Made by a program: the position numbers and the translations under genes. The notes below the pieces were generated by a model. The model searched no databases. It had not been told where the DNA came from and saw nothing but the letters and a program-made list of their open reading frames with translations. Below are positions 11,837-22,860 of a stretch of DNA of 64,000 nt, piece after piece (position 1 is the stretch's first letter; every line of letters starts with the position of its first letter). This stretch comes from Chaenocephalus aceratus (taxonomy: Eukaryota > Chordata > Actinopteri > Perciformes > Channichthyidae): assembly GCA_023974075.1 (NCBI GenBank), contig CM043790.1, positions 4,565,127-4,629,126 on the forward strand, read 5' to 3'.

Positions 11837-13007
11837 GTGTGTGAATCTCTGCATTTTAAAAGTAGATGAAAACAGCGCTTTTTGAATATGAAAGAACATC
11901 ACAGTTATGCATAGCTGAGTGAATGCTAATATCATTTTTTTAATATTAATTCACCATGAATTTAAAAATAATAAACTAGAAACCAATATTATGTAGCTTG
12001 ATAGCTTGTTTTTTTGTGTGTCTCCTTTTGTACATGAGTACAGTATTTGATTAAATATACTTTGTTACTCTCCGACCCTGTCAGAGGATTACACATATTC
12101 CTCTTGCTGCAGACCGCTGGAACGTTTTTCACTTGCACTGACTGATAAACAAACCATGTTTTTTTCCCAAGCTAGAGTAGATGAGATATTACTTCAGCAT
12201 TGTTAACATGGTTCTCTTTTTTAGTCCATGAGGCAGTCAGCAGAGTTACTCTAATGCGGAAGTGGTTTAATGGCACACCCTCGTGGGGAAGCAATCATGT
12301 GATTGGCTTAAAATGAAGTAGACATCTGATTGGCTACAGACACTCCCATACATTTGTGAACCCAGCGGCATCAGGGAGTGTTAAATGTAACAACATCCAT
12401 TGTGTGTTTGATGTAAAACATTTAACAAAATTAACACTTTTAAATACATATATTTGTTGATTTATATTACATTTACTTTTAACAAGAACTATTTGTATAT
12501 GGATCAGAAATATATTTGTAAAATGTTTTTATATTTATATATAACAATTCATGATCTGTTTGGTGGTTAGAGCCAAACACTGCAGAGACATATTTTGTAT
12601 ATATATCTGAGACCGATAATATATTGTTGATAAAGAGTATAATAGGGGACCTTTAAAAAGTGACACATAATTAAGGACGGGATGGCTTTGAGTGACAGGT
12701 GGGTGCTGACAGGACCACCTCTGCTCCACCTAAACCATCCATTTAATTTCCGGTTTTCAACTCCAGTGTATGTCAGAGGCCGATTATTACACTTCAATCA
12801 TAAAAGTCTTTGAACTACCCATGGGAAAGAGCATGGTATAGTGATTTGTCTTTGCTTTTGTCATCACAACAGCAACTTATCTTAAAATTGGCTCTACACA
12901 TTGAGGTCAATTGTTGAACCTATTAGCCTTGCCATCTTTCACTAACCTTTTGGTCACCTCAGACAAAGAGGACTAATCTAAAAAATAATTGTATCGCTGA
13001 TTTGCAG

Positions 13008-13067
13008 GCCAGGGAAGTGCAGATACCACTTTTGCCTGTGTCTCTTTTCAATGTAAAAATGAAAAAG
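13008..13067 (+). other. putative internal exon (60 bp)
   Basis: Flanked by TTTGCAG acceptor and GTAGGA donor. Read in the frame giving QGSADTTFACVSFQCKNEK it ends in phase 1, which matches the phase needed by the exon candidate at 13941-13981. Gene unknown. The peptide is too short to assign. Confidence 0.25.
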
Positions 13068-13940
13068 GTAGGACAACTCAACATTTCAAGGCAACTGGCT
13101 GCACTAAAGGTTTTACTTAGGCTACTAAAACTCTTAATATTTGAGAAAAACTGCCAACATTTTAGACCCCTAATTATCTTAATTTATTATATTATTTATA
13201 TGTGTACATGTACTGTTCATTTTGGCATAAAGTATGTATTTAATTCATATTAATAATGTAACGTTTCTGCAATATTTTCCCTCTTACAATGCAGTGTTAG
13301 CTAGCTAATGTTTTAGACGGCTAATGTATCGGTAACAACCAGAATACAGTCCCACCTTAACTGGTAATCAACTCAAAACAAAGTGAGTAATTAGCATGCT
13401 GATACACTGAATTGGACTGTGTCATTTAATGAAAGTACTTTTTTAAATTGGTGGTTTCCTTTTTCAACACGATTTTTTCTGTTCTCCCAGAAGCAAAACA
13501 CATTCCCTCTGAAAGAACTTAGAACAAGTTATTTATGCTCTGTGACCCGCTGAAGGTGTACCTCTGCTCCGCAGCCACCCGCACTCGGACCACGCTGTTC
13601 CGGGGCGGGGGCACACAACCCGACTTTCCTTGTAACAGATGGTGCAGTAGAAGCTCAAAATACAAATATGAACCTGAACATTTTCATAATGTGTTTGCAT
13701 AAATAGTCTGCCCCTGGTCCAGTCGAATCTTATTTAATAGCGTTTGGGTTTGAGCATATTTGAAATGAGTAGAATGTGGTAAGTACTAGATAACAAGGAC
13801 TGACTAAATAGGACATAACTATATTTCATTATTTGACTAGTAAGTATTGTAGTTTAATGACAGTAAGTCAAAGGCATAATATTAGTAAATTAGTTCCAAT
13901 AACTAAATGTTAAATGTTACCTTTTCTTTTGTGTTTACAG

Positions 13941-13981
13941 GTTTGCCGTTTCCTCTGAAGGTCACAATTGATGCTGATTTG
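13941..13981 (+). other. putative internal exon (41 bp)
   Basis: Flanked by TGTTTACAG acceptor and GTAAGT donor, both near consensus. The only frame without a stop gives LPFPLKVTIDADL. That frame is phase-compatible with the exon candidate at 13008-13067. Host gene or transposon intron structure cannot be told apart. Confidence 0.3.
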
Positions 13982-14084
13982 GTAAGTTCAAAAATGAACT
14001 ATATGTAGTTTTCATGTACGTTTAAAAAGGAATGAAACCCAAAATAGAGACTTGCTGTACTAACATTACATTGCATTTAGCTGA

Positions 14085-14101
14085 CGCTATTATCCAAAGC
14101 G
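14085..14101 (-). promoter_or_regulatory. LINE2 3' recognition hairpin, copy 2, one stem mismatch
   Basis: Minus strand reads CGCTTT-GGATA-ATAGCG. The GGATA loop is kept, but one stem pair is broken compared with copies 1 and 3. Confidence 0.8.
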
Positions 14102-14330
14102 ACTTACAATAAGTGCATTCGACCAAGAAGATACAAACTTGAGGAAAACAGAATCATATAAGTACATCAGGTTTCATAGAGCCAACACATTTCAAGTGCT
14201 ACTCAACTGGCTTTAGGTAAGCCAGTCCTTTATTAGTATATAAGTGCTTTGCTATTGCTCGAAGTGGAGTCGAAAAAGATGAGTTTTCAGTCTGCGCCGG
14301 AAGATGTGTAAGCTTTCAGCTGTCCTGATG

Positions 14331-15683
14331 TCAATGCTCATTCCACCATTTTGGAGCCAGGATAGCAAACCCACGTGTTTTTGCTGATGGGAACTTGGGT
14401 CCCTCTCGCAGTGCGGGTGCAGCGAGCCGTTCAGGAGCGATAGTCTGAAGGAGGTTTGAGGGGATAGGGTCCAGAGGACAGGTGGTAGGGCGGGCAGAAG
14501 TAATGAGGGTAAGAACCTCACTTGGAGAGAGAGGGGAAAAGGAGGTCAGTGTGTGGGTGAACGGGGGGTCCGGTGACCCAGCGGTGAGTAGAGGTGAGTC
14601 AGAAAAAGAAGAACGAATATCATCAACCTTTTTTTCAAAGTGGTTAACAAAGTGGTTTGACAGAAGTGAGGAGGGGGGAGGGGCTTTGGGAGGGTCCAAG
14701 AGGGTGGAGAAGATGGAAAATAGTTTTTTGGGATTGGAATAGGAAGAATGGATCTTATCTTGAAAGAAAGTGCTTTTTGCCTGAGAGATCGAAGCAGAGA
14801 AAGAGGATAGGAGAGCCTGATAGGTTAGGAGGTCGTCATGGTGTTTGGATTTCCACCGTTTCCGCTCTGCTGCCCGAAGGACGGTTCTATTAGCACGCAG
14901 TGCGTCATTTAACCAGGGAGCAGGAGGGGACTGACGAGCCTGCCGAGATGTGAGAGGACAGAGAGAGTCCAGAGAGGATGAGAGAGTAGAGAGGAGAGTT
15001 TCTGCAGCAGAGTTTGGAGGCAGGAGTTGGAAGGAGTCAGAGGAAGGGAGGGCTGAGAGCACCAATGAGGCAAAGGTAGAGGGGGAGAGGGAACGGAGGT
15101 TACGGCAGACAGGTCCAGGATGAGAAGAGATTAGTTTGTTATGTTTGGAAAGGTGTAGAGAGAATGAAATGAAGAAGTGATCGGACGTGTGGAGCGGGTT
15201 TACAGAGAGGTTAGAAGTAGTGCAGTTCCTTGAGAATATGAGATCAAGGACATTGCCAGCTTCATGAGTTGGTGGGGACGGAGACAGTGAGAAAGCAAAG
15301 GCGGTTAACAGAGATGTTAGTTCGTCTATCTTCCCTGTCTGGAGGTTGAAGTCTCCGAGAAGTACAGCGGGAGGGCCAGTTTCAGGGATGTGTGAGAGGA
15401 GATTATCTAATTCCTCCAAGAAGTCTCCCAAGGCGCCTGGTGGACGGTAGAGAACAACAATGGTTAATTGTATGGGATGGGTTACTGTGACGGCATGGAA
15501 TTCAAAGGTGGAAGGAGTGAAGTTAGGTAGCTTGAAGTCAGCCTTAGGGACAGCTGACTGGCAGTTCCACAGGCCACCTGAAACTAGATGTTGGATCTCA
15601 GTGGAGCATGTGGGATAGACGAGAGCAGGCCGGTTATAGCGATTAGGAGATACACGGGGCCAGTGATAATTGCGAGAGAACAC
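14331..15683 (-). pseudogene. LINE2 endonuclease fused to C-terminal tail, RT deleted
   Basis: About 450 codons open without a stop. The N-terminal two fifths are an apurinic-type endonuclease: VLLGDFNL, the THEAGNVLDLIFSR block and the TSDHFFISF motif carry active-site residues; the very N-terminus is missing. A linker region (APWLNDALRANRTVLRAAER) leads to the start of the RT region (CPLDPIPSNLLQ). It then jumps directly into the C-terminal block RLAAPALREGPKFPSAKTRG present near residue 360 of copy 1. Roughly 340 codons of RT are missing yet the fusion keeps the reading frame. The end then shifts frame at about 14335, so the last conserved residues are read in another frame (14521-14252). 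Confidence 0.85.
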
Positions 15684-15721
15684 ATAAACAGGAATGGAGA
15701 ATATACAGAAAATCGTTTGTT

Positions 15722-16150
15722 TTAGCCTGGATGCATTTCCTGATCTAAAAACATAGCGATGGTTTTGTACTTACGCCAACGTGAATTAAACATTATTTTG
15801 TTAAATAAAAACATGGTGATGTTTAGTAAATGATTACATGTCTCTTATTTAGCACAGAATATGATCCTATCCGTGACATATGGATCTTAACAAATATCTG
15901 CTATATCAGATCCCTGTAGATCAGCTGTTTATTTCACATGAGTTCCAGTGTGGCAGATTTTCACGGCTCCCCCTGGTGGATCCATGATCCATTGCAGCTG
16001 GTTTCATTATAATTAAATGTATTTATCAAGGGGGTGTTTCAATTCCTGCGGGGGGGTTTTCCTTTTCAGCAGGGGCCCACCCCGTGCCGATCACGGACAT
16101 GCACGGGTAGGCGTCTGAAATGAAGCGCTACATCTGTATACATGTTTTAG
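15722..16150 (+). repeat. 420-bp dispersed repeat, inverted partner at 49580-50012
   Basis: Near-identical to the reverse complement of 49580-50012. Shared landmarks are GGATGCATTTCCTGATC, CAGATCCCTGTAGATCAGC and AGGCGTCTGAAATGAAGCGC. Ends near GCGCTACATCTGTAT. No terminal repeats or coding potential were found. It starts directly next to LINE2 copy 2. Confidence 0.75.
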
Positions 16151-17160
16151 CATGAGGGGCTAAAAAACACCAGCGATACTTAACTCAATAAAAGTAGGAT
16201 TTGCCTCCTCTTTGCGTCCCGCGTGACTCCAACAGGACTCTATCGTCTTTGTCAGGCTGAAGCTGACGCTCCAGGAAAGTGCTGCCTAAAAAGGACACCA
16301 GTCCTGATTGCTGAGTTGTCACAGCTGTGGGGCCACGCCCCTTTAATTAGTTAACTCTCTGCAGCTGATGATCAGCAATAGGAGATTGCAAGTGGATCAC
16401 TCCTGAGTTCTTAATGAAACTTTTTAGTGCCAGAATAGTTTACAAATTACATTAACCCTAGCTAATAAAGTTATGAGGTTAACCCTTAATACAGTTACCC
16501 CTAGTCAATAAAGCCCTTAGTATTCTACAAAACTTCAGTTTTAAGGTTTCTGTAAAAATAATTGTCCCACATTTCTGCCTGGAAATACTTTAGCGGTTTT
16601 GAGATTAAAATCACAATTTCAATCAGATACACTACAGAACATTTATTCAGAGCACACTGAAACAGAATGTTACTCACACAGTTCTAGAAGTCAGCAGTTG
16701 TTATCCTATCTTAAATCGAGTTGCACACATATCATGCAAATGTATTTTAGCTAAATTATCAATACAGGTGAAATAACCTGATAGCACTGAGATATACTTC
16801 ATAATAGTAACTTTAGTATGTTTCAATATATTTCATAAATTGTAAAGACAAATAATCTCAAGTGATAAAATACCGTAATAATCTGTGTATCTACCGTCCA
16901 ATTGTTTTTCTTTATTAAACAAGTAAACGGAAAGAGCGTCTGAGAGGCCTTTTTGCTTTTTACCTTACTAAATGGTCAAATGGTCCTTGGAGCGAAGAGC
17001 GGGGCGAAACTCACGGAAGTGATTTCAAAACAAAAGCACTCGTTTTCTCAAATCACACTTTGAATCACTGCAGTATCCTGCTGAAGGAACGGTGATTATT
17101 ATAAACAAGGGGAATTTAGTGATCACAACGAAAACGGCCACGACACATATTGAACCCAGA
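16151..17160. other. unassigned; may include BEL/Pao leader
   Basis: No coding motif. The last few hundred bases precede a BEL/Pao gag frame and could be its leader or LTR remnant, but no second LTR is present to confirm this. Confidence 0.3.
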
Positions 17161-17200
17161 AAATGGATGTTATTAAGCACTGGAAAGGGAGGAAGCTGGT

Positions 17201-19814
17201 TTGAAGGCAAGAAAGGAACAGCTGGAACTTGAAACAGATATTGCAGCAAACACTGCCAAATTAAGTGTAATCAAAGGAATGGAGGATTCTCATGCAATCA
17301 CGTACAAAGCAGGAGACAGAACGAATGAATATTGGGCTAACTCACTGTTTGTGAGTACAGCATTAGAGCAAGAAAATGCTCATTTGAATGCCAACAAACA
17401 AACCAAACATCAATAAAATTGCAAATGCCGTTAATAGTGAAACACAATTCATACCACAACGTCCCGAAAGTTCAACTTCATCCAGCACGTCTTCTAGCAC
17501 GGGAGAGGGCAATATGAATAACTTAATAAGCATCATGGAAAAACAGACCGCAATAACAGAAACAATGGTAAAGCAACAGAAACTTTCTTCATTACCCCCG
17601 CTCAACATTCCTACCTTCAACGGAAACCCTTTGGATTATCGGTCCTTCATAAGAGCATTTGAGCATGGTATCGAAGAGAAAACAGAAATCAGTAAGGACA
17701 GGCTTTACTTTTTGGAGCAATGCACTATTGGCCAACCAAGAGAGCTTGTGCGCAGTTGCCAATATATGCAATCTGACAAAGGATACACGGAAGCAAAAAG
17801 GTTGTTGAAGCATCATTATGGAGATGAATATCTTATCGCGACAGCCTACATCAGGGGTCTGCAACCTTTTTGACCAAAAGAGCCATGTTGCTCCTTTTTC
17901 CCAAAATTTTTTTTGCCTGGAGCCGCAAAACATATTTCATAGTTTTTTATTGTTATATCAGACAAAAACTACAGGTTTTTTTGCATTTATTAGAATATTT
18001 ATTACATGATATAAAACTGTTAACCTCTAAGAAACAAAGAACTCTTATAAGGAGAATTCAAAATAATACACAGACCTACTTTAAAATAAATTAAACACAG
18101 CACTTTAAAAAATATTATTAAAATGGGCCCACTTTGAAATAAATAAAACATATAGCTGTACCCTAAAAAGAGTTAAAGGTAAGAATGGAGAAACCAGCTC
18201 GAGTGCGCTATAATTTGAAAGTACACAACCGGAAAAAATATGCCTCTGCCTTCAGACTTTCTTACAGAGTCCCTCCTCCAACACACACGAAAGCACGCAT
18301 GACCAATGAGGGCACGAGATAAGTTTGTGCACAGATGGAAGGCTGACAGGCAGTTAGGCCATCCAGTTACTTTAGCCGGGCCGGCTCAGATGATTGGTCG
18401 TGCTTTTTACAGTACTACGGCTTCCAGAGATGAATTTTTGTATGTATTTATTGTCAAAGCATTTAATATATTCATTGCTATCGGGATGTTAAGAGCATTC
18501 CATGGAATATAACAAAAAGTGTTTTCTGAAATAAATTACATACCCCATTGAATTATGACTGAAGATCGTCAGCGGTCTTCCTCTCCCTTGTTGTTCCTCG
18601 ATACGTAAAGGCTGCACCACCGTTGACAACTTCTCTCTACATATCAAACATACCGGTAAACCAGCATCGTTTGCTGTGAAAGCAGACAACTCTGTCCACA
18701 CAGAATTAAATCCTGTGTTCCTCCGGTACTTTTCTTTGATTTATCCATAGTTCGCTCATCGAGCCGGGGGTTATTCGCCTCCAAGAAAAGGCGCTCACGC
18801 GGGACCGTAGCACGATGCGACGCATATTTTAGTTGACCTAATTAAAACCGTTTTGTTTTTTATTTATGTGTCACAGTATCACCTCAAAATACAAGATACG
18901 AAACATTTTCAACCATGCAACTATTTATATTTTATAAATAGTCCTACAAATACTTTTATTTTATTTCCTTCTTATTTTTGTCTAAGCTCAAGGGAGCCAG
19001 AGCAGAGGGCTTAACGGGCCGCATGCGGCACGTGGGTTGGCGACCCCTGGCCTACATCGACAAGGCTCTCAATTGACCATCTATTAAACCTGAGGATCCA
19101 CAATCTTTAAAAAGCTTTGCCGTGTTTCCTAATGGATGTCTCAATACAATGGATAGTGTGGAATACATGGAGGAAATGGATCACCCAATCAACATGCGAG
19201 CTGCTAAACTCCCATATAAGCTGAGAGAAAACTGGAGGGCTAAAACTTGCGATATACAAGATAGAAACATCAGAAGAGTTAAGTTTAAAGATCTAGTGAA
19301 GTTTGTCGACCATCATGCTAGAATCCTTTCTCATCCAGTGTTCGGAAACTTCAAGGAAATTCCAAATACATCAGCAAAAACAAGCTACACATTCGTTCCT
19401 GCTACTCCCAGCACAAGGTTCATACAGAGTAAAAGTGGTTTCGCCATTAGAGTATCCCCAATACCTCAGAAAGAAAACAGTAACCGACACATTGATACAT
19501 CCCAATCAAACCGATGCATCTACTTTAAAGGAGAACATCAACTTTCTGCTTGCAATCAGATTCTCAAAAACATCCACAAAGAGAAGTTGGAATTCCTCAA
19601 AGGCAAAGGACTTCGCTTTGAATGTTTGGAAAAGGGCCACATGAGTAAAGGATGCAAACAAAGACATACCTGCAAAGAATGCAATCTCACACACCCCACT
19701 CTTTTGCATTTCAGTAATATAGAGTCGAGCAAAGGAAAGGTAAAGACTGTTGCAAATGCTTTAGTGGATATGGATAAAGATGATTCACGGGGGGAGGATA
19801 TTGGGGACCGTTGA
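17201..19814 (+). pseudogene. BEL/Pao Gag pseudogene (two segments around a hAT)
   Basis: Segment 1 (17201-17851) has a coiled-coil-like start (KARKEQLELETDIAANTAKL), a frame change near 17390, then the conserved BEL Gag block IPTFNGNPLDYRSFIRAF and LEQCTIGQPRELVRSC. Segment 2 (19050-19814) continues after the hAT element, again with a shift near 19075. It carries a Cys/His cluster (CLEKGHMSKGCKQ, then CKECNLTHPTLLH) that packages RNA in related elements. The first cysteine motif, CIYFKGEHQLSAC, has lost the usual C-x2-C spacing. At least two frame changes plus the insertion make it non-functional. Confidence 0.78.
17852..19049. mobile_element. non-autonomous hAT element with 8-bp TSD
   Basis: 1198 bp with inverted ends CAGGGGTC-TGCAACC and GGTTGGCGACCCCTG. 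It is flanked by an exact 8-bp duplication GCCTACAT (17844-17851 and 19050-19057), diagnostic of hAT. Removing it and one duplication rejoins the BEL gag sequence. Internal frames match no transposase. Part of its interior (about 18190-18330) recurs inverted at 34868-34990. Confidence 0.92.
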
Positions 19815-20893
19815 GCCTGAAGGCACCCTGGCTATCGTTCCTGTGAAGGTGAAAACAAAAAAGGGTAATAACTGTTGGTTTTCGTCAGAGTGTAAATAAA
19901 CCAACCCACTGCTATAATCACACTCTCGACCTTGTTCTGACTTATGGTATTGAAATTGAGCAACTATTAGTCGAACCGCATAATCCTGCTTTATCCGACC
20001 ATTTCTTAGTAACTTTTGAAGTACTGTTACTAGACTACAAAGCATTAGTCAAAAGCTCCTGCAGCAGAAACCTATCTGTTAGTGCTATAGCCAAATGTAA
20101 GGGGATGCATGTAGGGGAGGAAACTTATACAAAATGTACACCACCCCAAATTGATCATGTTGTTGATAGTACTACAGATGCGCTGCGAATAAAATTAGAC
20201 TCTGTTGCTCCTTTGAAAAAGAAGAAAATAAAACATAGATTAGCTCCATGGCATAATGCCGAAACCCGCAAAATAAAGCAAAAGTCGAGACAACTTGAAA
20301 GGATATGGCGTTCCACTAAAATTGAAGAATCTCGTTTAATTTGGCATATTACTCTCAATGAATATAAGAAAGCACTGCGTAAAGCAGTGCTTTCAGAGCA
20401 GCCTACTACTCTTCATTAATAGATGAGAATAAGAATAATGCAAGATTTCTTTTCAGCACTGTAGCCAGGCTGACAGAGAGCCACAGCTCCATTGAGCCTT
20501 CTATTCCCATAGCACTCAGTAGTAATGATTTTATGTGCTTTTTTAACGATAAAATTGTTACTCTTAGAAACAAAATTAATGACCTCTTGCCTTTGACCAG
20601 TATAGTGTTATCAACAGCTCCCGGAAACGTAAGTTATAATATTACACTAGATAGTAAACTAGAATGCTTTTCAGCCATAAACCTTGAACAATTACATTCA
20701 ATGATTCTCTCTTCTAAACCATCAACGTGCATGTTAGACCCAATTCCAACTAAGCTGTTGAAGGAAGTTTTTCCATTAATTAGCACTTCTTTATTAAATA
20801 TTATGAATATGTATTTATTATCAGGCTATGTTCCACAATCATTCAAAGTAGCAGTGATAAAACCGCTTCTTAAAAAGCACAACCTTGATCCAG

Positions 20894-21280
20894 TGTCACA
20901 ATTCACATGTTATGTCACGTTTGTAGTTTTGTCTGTGTTGGTGTTTTTCTTGTCTTTGGGTTTCCTGTCTTATTGTGTTAAGTGTTCACCCCCGTTTCCT
21001 GCCTGTCTGCTTTCTGTCTGTTTCCCTCCCTGATTACCCGATTGTGTCCACCTGTTGTCCTTGTGTTTCTCCTCCCCTGCCCGGCTGTTTCTCGTTGTCA
21101 TGATTACCCCTTCTTGTATTTAGTCTTGTCTCTGTCCGTGTTCAGTGTTGGGTCATTGTTTGTTGGTGACGGAGTTCACCGGAGAGTGTTCTGTTCTGTA
21201 TTTATCATTTATCCTTGAAATAAAGGGTTTCTCAAGGGTTATCTGCATTTGGGTCCTGCTTCCTTCACTCGACCGTGACA
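20894..21280 (+). repeat. 5' LTR of the proline-rich element
   Basis: 387 bp, TGTCAC...GTGACA. Contains a polyadenylation signal CCTTGAAATAAAGG. Direct repeat partner at 24465-24851. Confidence 0.92.
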
Positions 21281-21282
21281 GA

Positions 21283-22326
21283 ATGACCCAACCAAGAATG
21301 GACCCAGCAGACAGTTTGTACGAGGTGAAGTACAAGTTAACATGCTTGAGGAATGACTTTAGATATGCCTCCAGTACTGAAGAGAGGCAGTCAGTTATTT
21401 CTGCGGCACGCCAGGAGGTAACCTCAAGGCCCTGGTTGAGGGAGTTGCTCCCCGAGTGGGTGGAGGACTTTTTGGGCAGCGTTGAGGTCAAACCTCTTTC
21501 CCGGCCTGCTAGCTCCAGGCATGCTAGCCCCCTGCCTCCCAATTCTCAACCTGACACCATACGTCTCGGCGTGTTCCGTCTGGAGTCAACCTCTGCTTCT
21601 TCCCCAGTTCCTGCTCCTGTCCAGGAGCCGTTCTCTGGAACTCTGGCTTTTGGAGGTCCACGGAGCCTCCAAAAGGCTCCTAAGAGAGGGAGTCGCAAGT
21701 CCAGACTAGCAGCCCGAGCCCCAAGAGTCATGGTTCCGGCCCCGGCAGCCATGGTTCCAGCCTCAGTCCTAGCCCCTGCAGCCACGGTTCCGGCCCCTGC
21801 AGCCACGGTTTCGGCCCCAGCAGCCACGGTTTCGGCCCCAGCGGCCACGGTTCCAGTCCCGGCCCCAGCAGCCATGGTTCCTGCCCCAGTGCAGGCTCCC
21901 GCAGCCATGTTTCCGGCTCCGGGTCCGCCCCACACAGTCATGATCCGGGCTCCAGAGCTGGATCATACAGCCATGTTTCCGGCTCCAGGGCCGGCCCCAG
22001 CGGCTATGGTCCCGGCTCCGGGAGGGCCCTATACGGCCGTGTTTCCGGCGTCGAAGCTGGAGCTTATAGACAGGATTCTGGCTTCAGCAGCCATGTTTCT
22101 GGCTTCAATTCCGGTCCCTGCAGCCAGGGGTTCGGTCCCAGTTCTGGTCCCAGCAGCCATGGTCCCGACCCCAGCTGCCTTGGTTCCAGACCCGGATCTG
22201 GTCCCGGCTGCCACGGTCCCATCTCGGGTTCCCTCCTCTGGTTCCTCCTCTAGTCCCCTCTGTAGTCCCTTCTCGAGTCCCCTCTCTGTTTCCATCTCCA
22301 GTTCCCTCTCGAGTTCCCTCCTTTAG
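21283..22326 (+). CDS. Gag-like, alanine/proline-rich protein of LTR element
   Basis: ATG at 21283 lies 3 nt after the 5' LTR. A second ATG opens MDPADSLYEVKYKL, the same first residues as the Gypsy gag start. Residues 1-75 are non-repetitive and look folded (LRNDFRYASSTEERQSVISA, RPWLRELLPEWVEDFLGS). The rest is low-complexity: about 130 residues of VPAPAA-type repeats, then SSPLCSPFSSPL serine/proline repeats. No zinc knuckle, protease or RT motif is present. The stop at 22326 falls inside a degenerate pyrimidine-rich repeat. A long open frame in another phase continues from 22748, so the ORF may once have been continuous and been broken by repeat-length change. Function unknown; a Gag-like packaging role is inferred only from position. 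Confidence 0.6.
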   Translation: MTQPRMDPADSLYEVKYKLTCLRNDFRYASSTEERQSVISAARQEVTSRPWLRELLPEWVEDFLGSVEVKPLSRPASSRHASPLPPNSQPDTIRLGVFRLESTSASSPVPAPVQEPFSGTLAFGGPRSLQKAPKRGSRKSRLAARAPRVMVPAPAAMVPASVLAPAATVPAPAATVSAPAATVSAPAATVPVPAPAAMVPAPVQAPAAMFPAPGPPHTVMIRAPELDHTAMFPAPGPAPAAMVPAPGGPYTAVFPASKLELIDRILASAAMFLASIPVPAARGSVPVLVPAAMVPTPAALVPDPDLVPAATVPSRVPSSGSSSSPLCSPFSSPLSVSISSSLSSSLL

Positions 22327-22860
22327 TCCCTCCTCGAGTCCCCTCTCTAGTTTCCCTCTTGAGTTCCCTTCTCTAGTTACTCATCTAGTCCCTCCTCTAG
22401 TCTCTCCTCTAGTCCCCTCTTTAGTCTCTGTTCGAGTCCCCTCTCTGTTTCCATCTCAAGTTCCCTCTCCAGTTCCCCCTCGAGTCCCCTCTCGAGTTCC
22501 CTCCTTTAGTCCCTCCTTTAGGCCCTCTAGTCCCTCCTCGAGTCCCCTCTCTAGTTCCCCTCTCGAGTTCCCTTCCCTAGTTACTCCTCTAGTCCCCTCT
22601 GTAGTCCCTTCTCGAGTTCCCTCTCTGTTTCCATCTCGAGTCCCCTCTCCAGTTCCCCCTCGAGTTCCCTCTCGAGTTCCCTCCTCTGGTCCCTCCTCTG
22701 GTCCCTCCTCGAGTCCCCTCTCTAGTTCCCCTCTCAAATCCCCTCTCGTGTTCCCTTCGCTAGTCCCCTCTGGAGTCCCCTCTCCAGTCTCCTCTCGAGT
22801 CCCCTCTCAAGTCTCCGCTCGAGTTCCCTCTCCATTCCCTATTCAAGCCCCTACGCAAGT
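22236..22860 (+). repeat. pyrimidine-rich minisatellite, 12-15-bp units
   Basis: About 620 bp of degenerate units of the form (C)GAGTCCCCTCTC and AGTTCCCTC. Almost all C/T on the plus strand with fixed G and A positions. Encodes S/P/V-rich peptide where open. Unit lengths vary, which explains frame breaks between the two coding segments. Confidence 0.85.

Larger units (their letters stand above)
9889..12655. mobile_element. candidate DNA transposon frame or composite with AAGGTCCCCTATT ends
   Basis: The left edge reads AAGGTCCCCTATT at about 9893. The right edge carries its reverse complement at about 12642-12654. TTAA lies next to the left end and TTTAA next to the right, suggesting but not proving a piggyBac-type insertion. 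Beyond 13 bp the two ends do not match well. Internal sequence is a patchwork of other repeats with no transposase. It may be a nested composite or two unrelated ends. Confidence 0.35.
14062..15690 (-). mobile_element. LINE2 (UnaL2-like) copy 2, internally deleted
   Basis: Minus-strand copy with the same 3' untranslated region, hairpin and tail as copies 1 and 3. The tail lies at its left edge (ACATTACATTGCATTTAGCTGACG). The 5' end is inside the endonuclease domain. The reverse transcriptase is absent through an internal deletion with its junction near 14428-14432. Confidence 0.88.
17183..19870 (+). mobile_element. BEL/Pao retrotransposon, 5' portion, interrupted
   Basis: Gag-encoding part of a BEL/Pao element, broken by a hAT insertion at 17852-19049 and cut off at about 19870 where LINE sequence begins. 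Pol is absent apart from a few codons after the gag zinc knuckles (AIVPVKVKTKKGN). No LTR was identified in the window. Confidence 0.75.

Noticed and set aside
9889..12655. firm call of a piggyBac element from TTAA near both ends
   Set aside because: Only 13 bp of inverted end match and the right side reads TTTAA one base off; kept as low-confidence candidate only.
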